Below are positions 7,083 through 13,781 of a stretch of DNA of 13,781 nucleotides, piece after piece (position 1 is the stretch's first letter; every line of letters begins with the position of its first letter). The stretch lies in the NCBI GenBank assembly GCA_022592435.1, contig JABYQS010000762.1, forward strand, positions 1-13,781, given 5' to 3'. Origin of the DNA: Cerioporus squamosus. Lineage: Eukaryota > Basidiomycota > Agaricomycetes > Polyporales > Polyporaceae. Below the pieces are notes generated by a model. The model did no database searches and was not told the DNA's origin. It saw nothing but the letters and a program-made list of their open reading frames with translations. A program made the position numbers and the translations under genes.

Positions 7083-9443
7083 CTACGTGGGCACGTACCG
7101 GGCCCGCGGGATGACGGCCCACAGCACGATGAGCGTGGACATCATCGACACCACGCTGCACGTCCCGCATGCGGTCGCAGTCGAGCGCACACACCGCAGT
7201 CGAAGATCAGTCGGGAGGGCGAGAGGTCGGTGGCGCGTTGAAAGGACAAACCAGTGCCAAGTCAGCAAAGCACCGGACAGAGGTGGAGGGAAGGGACTGA
7301 CAAGGGCTGCAGGGACGCGATCCCGAACTTCTGGGCGAGAAGACCGGTTATGAACGGGAGAACCGCGGAGCCGGCCTGTCCGGCGCCGGCGATGTACCCG
7401 GAGCAGGCGGTCATGAGCCAGCGCGGGAGGATGGTCGTGGAGTGGTTCATGAGGATGGGGAACATCGGCCCGAGGAGGAGGCCGACAAAGGAGACGGCCA
7501 AGGCGTTCTCGATGAGCGAGGGGACGACCCAGACGGTCACCTCGAGCCTGGGGAAGCGTGTTCAGAGCGACGGTAGGTGGGGGTTGTCGCTTGAGGGGGG
7601 AAACTCACCCGATGGTCAGGAAGGCATAGATGAAGAGAGCACGGCGCTCTCCGAGCTGAGCGCGGATGAGCAGACAACAATAAGGTCGAAGTCGAACGGC
7701 TTACCTTCCGGTTCAGCCAAAACAGGAGGAATCGACCAAGCATTATACCTGTTCATAGGTGAGCGAGTTGCTCGTTTTGTGATCGAGGCCGCTACTCACC
7801 GCCGAAGAATCCAGAAGATATGTAGCCGGAATTTGAGCTCCCACCGCGCTTCTCCAGGATGTATGTTACGCTCCAGCCTGTGAATCGCAGTTCCAGTCTG
7901 CTCTTTTCCAAGGATGTCGGATGCCAAGGACTTACCACCCAGGGTGACTTCGATACCAACATATATGAGCGCAAAGAACGACAGTGCATGCACCGACTTG
8001 ATGCGCATCATCTGCTTGAACTTGTTCGAGCCACCGTCGTCTTGCGCGGGTGACTCGCCCTCTGCCTCCATGACCGCTGCAGCAAACAGTGAGTATTCGC
8101 CATGCACAGGAATGAACCGAGCAACGCTGACCTTCCTGACGTCTGCCACGGAACACCACCCACAAGAAGGCCGCGTTCGTGACGTACAGGGCAGCCGAGA
8201 TGATGAAATGGAAGGACCAGTGCTCGGGATCCTTCGCGAAGTGCGTCGCCACAAGCGGCGAGATCAAAGCACCCAGTCCTGTCCACAGAGTCAGCTCCAG
8301 TACGACGTGCCATTCAGTCAGCAATTGAATGGCGTGGACCAACACATGCCATGGAGGCTCTCGAGGTGTCAGGTGGAAGCGCATGCGTACCGTAGGTGCC
8401 ATGTAGCATGCTCAGCTTCTCCCGCGAGTTCTTCTTCAGGACGGCGACGAAGCCGGTCGCTTGCGCGGCCTGGATGGCGAGGGTGATGCCGATGAGGAGG
8501 TAGGAGCCACAGATGATAGGGAACGGCCCTGCCGGGACGAGCATCACGTATGCGCCGATCTGGCATACAGCACCTACATATGGTTGCCGTGTGAGTGTTG
8601 CTGGGTACAGCGCACTGGGGACACGGCTGAAAGACTTACCTAGCACAAGGACCTGTACACCGCGATATCGTCAGCATACGGTGTTTAGAGACTCGGAGAT
8701 GGTCTATCGTGTCAGACGAACCTTCCCAAAGCCGAGGCGATCGGTCAGATACACGTTCATGAACGCGCCAGACAGGAATCCCTGTCAAGCGTCAGGTCAG
8801 ACGGGGTGTACTGCAGGCAAGGCGTGGCGGTAAGGCTTACGACAGCATTACAGACGAAAACCAGGGATACTACGGCGAAGCCGATCTATATACATACCGT
8901 GTCAGCAAAACCTCACCCGACACTGCACAAAAGAGTACTTGCATAATACTTCTCTTGTATCCTGGGAAGCATCGGCCCCGTGGAGGCATCGTGCCAGCCG
9001 TTCACGAAGAGCGACCAGCACAAGGCGAAAAAATGAATCAAGCTCTTGCGATGGAACTCGGCCTGGCGAGTCGGGTCTGTAGTTGTGGCTGCCGCGTCTT
9101 CTTGAGCTGATTGTACACGGGCCTGGAGACCTCCGCCGCTTTCGACATCAGCACCGGCGGACGATGATGCGACGGCAGTGTCCTTCCGACCCGTATCAGA
9201 CAACTGGATCTCCTCGCCATCTGCCTTCGAAGAGCCTCGAACAAGCTCCGCGCGGTGGCGGATATGCTCTACCGGCGCGGGCTTCGGGAGTGACAGGTTG
9301 AGTGAAGATGCCTGCTCGGCCACAGCACATCCGTCGTGACTCTCCGATGAATGCGCATCAGCCGCCGCTGTCGCGACAGCTCGCTCCTCGGCCCGTGCTG
9401 CAGCGACTGGAGCATTACTCGACGCGAGGGATATCGAACTCAT
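7083..9443 (-). CDS. MFS transporter, 12 membrane helices (fungal Bsc6-like group)
   Basis: A membrane secondary transporter; substrate unknown. Twelve exons, read downward: 9443-8943, 8885-8841, 8781-8722, 8652-8640, 8573-8391, 8278-8132, 8076-7936, 7877-7800, 7748-7705, 7655-7609, 7547-7302, 7155-7083. All phases agree and give 525 aa. The ATG at 9443 is the first in frame. Residues 1-130 are Ala/Ser-rich and hydrophilic, an unusually long cytosolic tail. Helix 1 starts at about 135 and is followed by NGWHDASTGPMLPRIQ, which I associate with fungal transporters related to yeast Bsc6. The MFS motif between helices 2 and 3 is NVYLTDRLGFGK. A hydrophilic loop (AEGESPAQDDGGSNK) separates the two six-helix halves, and helix 8 begins GYISSGFFGG. 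The last exon encodes the end of helix 12 and a short tail. Odd points: the first intron (8886-8942) appears to be GC-AG, exon 4 is only 13 nt, and the last intron is 146 nt. It looks intact. Confidence 0.9.
8886..8942 (-). other. Probable GC-AG intron in the MFS gene
   Basis: The exon frame ends ...EKYY and resumes IGFAVVSLVF. The only junction that keeps both sides in phase is TAT|GCAAGT ... TATATAG|ATC. GCAAGT is the classical GC-AG donor, a GCTGAC branch candidate lies upstream of the acceptor, and the 57-nt length fits the other introns. GT-donor alternatives in the same stretch either break the frame or leave a 36-nt intron. Confidence 0.65.
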
Positions 9444-10421
9444 TCCCGAACGCTGTGCACTGTGGTTGCATGTCAGATCATCTTGTACTCGCGTACGAAG
9501 CTCACAAGTCTCGTACGATGTGGGGTTTGACAGGTATCTGTCCGAGGTTCTCCACGCTGCCAATGGAGGACGATATAGGATAGGGTGGCCGTCCAAGTTC
9601 AACTTCGCTGCCTTCAACGCCGTACTTCAGGACACATCAATTGGCACCTGATTAGGTAGGCTTGATAGGCTTCTGAGGCTGCGCGACGAATCCGATCACC
9701 GGGTAAACTGCGGTAAAACGTTCAGTACCCCGCATGACGTCGGTCCCGCAAGAGTGCTAACTGAGGTCAACCGCTTGCTATACACTTTCTAAGGATCGTT
9801 ACTGTACGTCCGGCCGCGTCAGGATTTGTGGACTATATCGCCGACATCAATGATACTTGCGCAATTGGTGTTTGATCAATTCTTCGCCCTAAGGCCGCGC
9901 GAGACCCGAGTGCGGATACTTAAGTCGTCAATAGGCCGCACTAACAGTAGTGGAATGCGCAGACTTCATGATACACGCGAGGTCGGGCCACTCCGAGTCT
10001 GTTCGAACCGCCACCCGAGTATGAGCACTCTCGACGCCTTGTAAAGCCGAAGGTCGTGCCAGAGCTTACACTGCAACCACCCGTCCCACCCGTCCCGCTA
10101 CCCTCATTGCAAGTGATAAACTCGTGCTGCCGTCGTGCCCCTTGCATCCGAATGCACGGCGGTTGCATCAACTGTAAAGTCCGCGTCTTTCGTCTTTCGC
10201 GAGCCCTCGTTCCGATGCACATCCCCGCGCCCCGGGTTTCCTGCTGTGCACGACCAACTCGCACGCGAGTGAGGATCTCTGGGCGGGGAGATATCTCCGC
10301 AACCGGTACTCCGGGAATCAGATGAAATGGGGAGAGACAGACGGAAATGGAGATAGAGAGGGTAAGAGGGTCGGGACCGGAGGAGCAGGGACACAAGATG
10401 GAGGACTCGATAGGCACTCAT
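9444..10421. other. Upstream region of the MFS gene, no gene seen
   Basis: The frame of MFS exon 1 stays open upstream to 9617 but with no ATG, so this part is probably 5' untranslated. A minus-strand CCAAT pentamer at 9644-9640 lies about 200 nt before the start codon, a position compatible with a fungal CCAAT box; another CCAAT (minus) lies near 9866. Around 10080-10101 the unit CCACCCGTC is repeated twice in tandem. From about 10325 the plus strand is purine-rich. The rest shows no recognisable coding content on either strand. Confidence 0.5.
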
Positions 10422-10560
10422 AGCTGACCGAGAAGCCCCAAATATCTCGAGACGGAGTTGAGGTATATTTTTTGGGATGCGGCTTGCAGGGCTTCGGCAG
10501 TACCTGGTGAAGAAGATGTTGAACAGGGTCCAGGTCGGGCGAACCGAACCTCCATCAGGA
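10422..10560 (-). pseudogene. Decayed copy of a DUF6533-type exon region
   Basis: On the minus strand one frame reads LLMEVRFARPGP and, further on, LQAASQKIYLNSVSRYLGLL followed by GQL and a stop. This parallels exons 3 and 4 of the complete-looking gene at 11086-13297, which read VEYVWRS and LCKCSPKYLYFVSRYCGLL. The similarity is also visible in DNA around 10415-10475 versus 12890-12960, sharing for example CCGAGAAGCCC. At the matching exon end the paralogue has CAGCT|GTGAGT, whereas here it is CAGCT|ATGAGT, so the splice donor is lost and a TGA follows in frame. No matching N-terminal helix upstream or later helices downstream were found. I read it as a truncated, inactivated duplicate. Confidence 0.6.
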
Positions 10561-11085
10561 GTCACTGGCACTGGCAATATCCGTCAGCGTATGTGGTTAC
10601 CGCATCGCACTGTCGACGAACCTGCTCGAAGCTAAACCGTTGGAATGGACGCCAGCATCTATCCGCATGCATGCCCACTTCACGATGCTGCAGTGTAACA
10701 TCCCGCGGCCGCTGAATTCCCGCCTGGTGTGCACGGTCTACTTGGTCGATGGGTGTATGCGCATCCTGTCATGAAGGGTAAGTCACCGACAGCCACGACG
10801 ATCCGACTCACCGCAGAACCGCTCGCGTAAGATTGCGCACCCCGATGACGGCGAGGTTAGTACGCGAAAGAGCGACATACGGCTCGCAACCGATCACGAA
10901 AGCTATGATACAAAGAATCGACCGCTCATCAATTACTTGATCTCTGTCGGTGCCTCGTTCCAAGCTCTGAGGTCTGAGCACGTCACCAAGCCCCTCAAGC
11001 CAGCACAGATGCTAGGGCTAGGGCTAGGGCTTCCACCGACGCAGCCATCGCAACCCCATTGAGTCGTCCGATCCGCGCCCATGCT
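10561..11085. other. Gap between the decayed copy and the DUF6533-type gene, no gene seen
   Basis: About 525 nt with no recognisable coding exon on either strand. I looked for the first exons of the decayed copy (the helix ending in the FLLYDLL-type motif of its paralogue) and did not find them. The only distinct element is a CTAGGG triplet near the right end. This stretch should contain the 3' untranslated part of the minus-strand gene that ends at 11086. Confidence 0.5.
11012..11029 (+). repeat. Three tandem CTAGGG hexamers
   Basis: CTAGGG is repeated exactly three times and is followed by CTT. It resembles the fungal telomere unit TTAGGG with T to C in the first position. It lies 57 nt beyond the stop codon of the minus-strand DUF6533-type gene. 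Three units are too few to claim an interstitial telomere. Confidence 0.8.
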
Positions 11086-13297
11086 CTACGTCCCCAACCA
11101 CATCCCATCTTTATCTCTATCGCCATCGCCCTCTTTTGACTTCCGAACCCATCGAGCCGCGTCTTCGTTCCTGGTGCCATCCGCATCCACGAGATCCCAG
11201 TCTCGCCAACACGCCTGCGCCCACTCGCTCTCACTCACATGCGAGCCGTGCGAGCCCTCGGTGGACAGGTGCAGCGACACGCGGCGCGGGATGAGCTCGA
11301 TCGACTCCATGCGCAGGCGCGTCACGGTGCCCAGACGGAGTGGGGGCGGGCTCTCAAGCGACTGGGACTCGAACTCGGAGGTGGTCCCGCCGGGCATGCG
11401 GATGTGTGGGATGTCCGCGGAGAGCATGTTCGTCTCGAGGCGCTGGCGGCGGGCGGCGGTTTTTCGGATGCTAAGCAGAAGGTGACAGCCCTGTGTTCAG
11501 TCCGGGAAGGGTGAGCGGCTGCAAGAGGATAACACGGGGCGGGTGGGCGCACCGAGTATGAGAGGACTGTTGAGACCCATCTGCGAGGTAGGTAACAATG
11601 TTTATCAGAGATAACTCACGTTGGCAGTGTGAGGCAGTTGACGTACATGACGGCGACGGAGGCCAGAGAATTATCAAAGAACTGAGCAATAGTGCATACG
11701 AGCATGAAACTGGGAGCATATCTCAGCGGGATGCAGTCTTCTGACGGTGAGAACACTCACTAACGCTGCTGCAGGGCATGTTTTGGTGAGCGTCTCCTCC
11801 CATGTACCCGAAGCATGACCACTCACATAATATAGTAAGCACTGCCATCACGGAAGAGCGGTAGATTAGGGGTGTGTGGTCTAGTGGTCCATATGATATA
11901 CATTTGATAGCGTTGAGAGCAAAGAGGAGAGCTGAAAAGATGCGGAGATAAGTATTGTCTGAGTCGGGAGTGGACATCAAGTACGACTCTCGAAGATGAG
12001 TATAGGTATCCTAGGACAGACGGCGGTTAGTGTAATCATGAGACCAAGGGTGGTGCTAAACTCACCATGAGAGCTGATAAGTTGTCGGTGCAACAGCGAT
12101 AATACAGCCCTTCATCGGAATTACCGAGGGAACGGAACCAGCGTTCGCATAATCGTCGGGAAAGACACGCCGTTCAGCACAATTGACGTCTGCGTAAATT
12201 TCAGCTTCAACGAACATAGATCAACTCGAGTGACGTACGACTAACTCCGTTGCGAATGCGAACCCCAACAAAGGCGCACTTGATGCGAGCCGTTAGCTGA
12301 ACGCAAATGGGGAAACAGGAGACGACTCACCCCTCCTAGACCTGCCATACAGTGCGTCTACGCGAAGCATCAGACTCATCTCCACGCTCAACAGCAGGAG
12401 GAGCAGAAACCTGTTCCACATATGCCGCTGTTTCTCGGGCTCTCCGACGACGGCACATTACGCACCCGAAACAGAAGATGAGGTATTTGAAGCAGCTGCA
12501 GGCGCGTACATAAGGATGGCAGCTCTTAATAACATTTGAGTCACCTACAACATCGGCGCAACATTAGTTGCGAGCACGCTGCACGACGGGCGTCAGTGAT
12601 GGCCTATGACGTAGTTGGACTCCCGAGGAAAGAAGCACTCTAGGTTCGAAATTACCGGGAGGCTTCTTCACGAGACTCAAGGAATTCAGTGCTATGCACG
12701 GAGGTGGCAGCTACGATAGCTCTGCGCGTGTCAATCGTGCAGACTACCCTCAAGCCGGTCCGAACCGGAGCTAAGATGACACGAGCACACACATGGGTGC
12801 GCCTCATGGAACGGGGGGACAGATGGGGAACGAGGGAAACGGGGACCACGGCAGGGTGCAAATCTAAAACAGGGTGATAAGGGAAGGGACACTCACAGCT
12901 GGCCGAGAAGCCCGCAGTACCTAGAGACGAAGTACAGGTACTTCGGAGAGCATTTGCAGAGCTGTTGCATACTCAGCTTCAGTCGAGCTGCATGGGGCGC
13001 GTTTGGGCGGAACGTACTGACCTCCACACATACTCCACCTTAACGGCGCAGAGTTCGCGAACGCGGAGGAAGGAAGAAGCACGGTCACTAATCGCACCCG
13101 AAGTCGCGAAGCACATTCACTCACCTCATCGTCCAGAGTGGTCAACAAGTCATACAACAGGAATGTAGCAGACGCGGCTGGAGGAGCATTAACCTCCGTA
13201 CACGCGCATATAGTCAGTGAGACTGACCCGCATGGACGATCTGCCCGTTGGCCAGTCGCAGGAGGACTCGGAGGCCATCAGAGTCGCTCAGGCTCAT
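11086..13297 (-). CDS. DUF6533-type multi-pass membrane protein, probably frame-broken
   Basis: Function unknown; this is a large mushroom family of about seven helices. Proposed exons, read downward: 13297-13228, 13177-13125, 13038-13018, 12961-12897, 12721-12672 (optional), 12544-12466, 12410-12342 (or to 12331), 12278-12235, 12189-12066, 12010-11988, 11931-11827, 11721-11620, 11580-11553, 11490-11086. Landmarks in order: SATFLLYDLLTTLDDE, VEYVWRS, YLYFVSRYCGLLGQL, the helix LLLLLLSVEMSLMLRVDALYG, LLGFAFATELVV, GCIIAVAP, WIPILIFE, FRDGSAYYI, AQFFDNSLASVAVMYVNCL, SGCHLLLSIRK and a hydrophilic tail of about 120 aa. Most introns have good donors, and junctions agree in phase except at 11931-11827. 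That exon enters in the frame reading LLFALNAIK but must leave in the frame reading FRDGSAYYI. The weak points are that exon, the donor near 12342/12331 and the 347-nt intron 12896-12545. A recent pseudogene or a sequencing error are both possible. Confidence 0.62.
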
Positions 13298-13781
13298 GTG
13301 CCCGTCTGGGTGCCGTTGCGTGTGGGATGGCGGCGGGGGAGGGTGGCCTCATGCGGGGACGCGGGGGCAGGGAGATGGGGGAAGAAAGAGAGGCGAGGTG
13401 AGAAGAAGGGCGAGGGCGGGACGACAGCTGGGGACGGCGGGAGATGCCATGCGTCCGGTTCAGTTCGACACCTTCGCTCGCCCGAGGTCCGGAAGCGACT
13501 AAGTAGTTACTATCCACAACGTCTTTGCCCTTATTAGGCAGACATCTGTTAGATTGCCTCCTCGCTTCGCCGGCCCGCCCCCTCTATGCCCGGCGCGCAG
13601 CCCTTTCTACTCAACGCCCGACACACAGCTTCTGTTACTTATGGTTTGCCTTGCGCGACGGTGAACTTATAGCTCCACAGATCCTGACCGAGATGCCGGC
13701 AGCTGCAGCTGCAGTACTTCAGCCACTCGACATCGCAGATCGGTGCGATCATTGTCAATGGCCGCCACGATGCTCGTCGAC
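13298..13781. other. Right-edge region; possible gene start at 13693 (+)
   Basis: This stretch is upstream of the minus-strand DUF6533-type gene. Around 13331-13430 the plus strand is very G-rich. Near the edge, ATG at 13693 opens a plus-strand frame (MPAAAAAVLQPLDIADRCDH...) that runs off the window, with a TATA-like ACTTATAG about 30 nt before it. The frame starts in a GCAGCT repeat and is under 90 nt long, so the evidence for a gene is weak. Nothing else recognisable is present. Confidence 0.25.

Noticed and set aside
10104..10577. 157-codon minus-strand frame containing TWTLFNIFFTRY, superficially like a DUF6533 helix
   Set aside because: The frame overlaps the better-supported LQAASQKIYLNSVSRY reading, which aligns with the paralogue; the rest is low-complexity and has no helices.
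12652..12861. Minus-strand 69-codon frame (MHPAVVPVSLVPHLS...) and the plus-strand frame opposite it
   Set aside because: It lies within an intron of the DUF6533-type gene; only a 50-nt part (12672-12721) may be used, as an optional exon.
13217..13537. Overlapping plus- and minus-strand frames in the G-rich right part
   Set aside because: Low-complexity Gly/Arg-rich translations caused by base composition; no domain or splice pattern.
1..13781. CRISPR arrays, prophage, bacterial operons or toxin-antitoxin style defence systems
   Set aside because: No regularly spaced repeats, and no bacterial gene organisation or ribosome binding sites; splicing and the intron-containing tRNA show a eukaryotic fungal genome.

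Overview
The window looks like nuclear DNA of a basidiomycete fungus, most likely an Agaricomycete. Protein-coding genes are broken by many short introns (mostly 49-70 nt) with GTRNGT-like donors, CTRAY-type branch points and YAG acceptors. One gene belongs to the DUF6533-type multi-pass membrane proteins that are expanded in mushrooms and polypores. A tRNA gene carries a short intron next to the anticodon. I see no bacterial operon, CRISPR array, rRNA gene or intact transposon. Exon models were built by hand from reading frame, splice signals and family motifs.

Layout, left to right: (1) about 45 nt that may be the 3' end of a plus-strand gene, then about 2.2 kb with no convincing gene; (2) a minus-strand tRNA-Thr(AGT) at 2336-2415 with a 7-nt intron, flanked by a tandem 23-nt repeat and diverging from (3) a plus-strand bHLH transcription factor gene at 2551-4667 (4 exons, 627 aa, polyQ N-terminus, class B E-box-reading basic region); (4) a plus-strand gene for a 152-aa four-helix membrane protein at 5180-5890 (5 exons), with a CACGTG E-box about 120 nt before its start codon and a likely 3'UTR intron; (5) about 1.1 kb of non-coding DNA with interlocking inverted repeats and possible fossil exons; (6) a minus-strand MFS transporter gene at 7083-9443 (12 exons, 525 aa, 12 membrane helices), fully phase-consistent, with one probable GC-AG intron and a 13-nt microexon; (7) a decayed copy of one DUF6533-type exon region at 10422-10560; (8) a telomere-like CTAGGG triplet; (9) a minus-strand DUF6533-type membrane protein gene at 11086-13297 with about 14 exons and one apparent frame break; (10) a right edge with only a weak hint of a gene start.

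The genes appear to be independent transcription units. The only functional link the sequence suggests is between the bHLH factor, whose H/E/R basic residues predict CACGTG binding, and the CACGTG site in the promoter of the next gene. The two DUF6533-type loci record a local duplication in which one copy decayed. I found no clear candidate for an undescribed system; the most interesting points are splice-level oddities and the degenerate paralogue pair.
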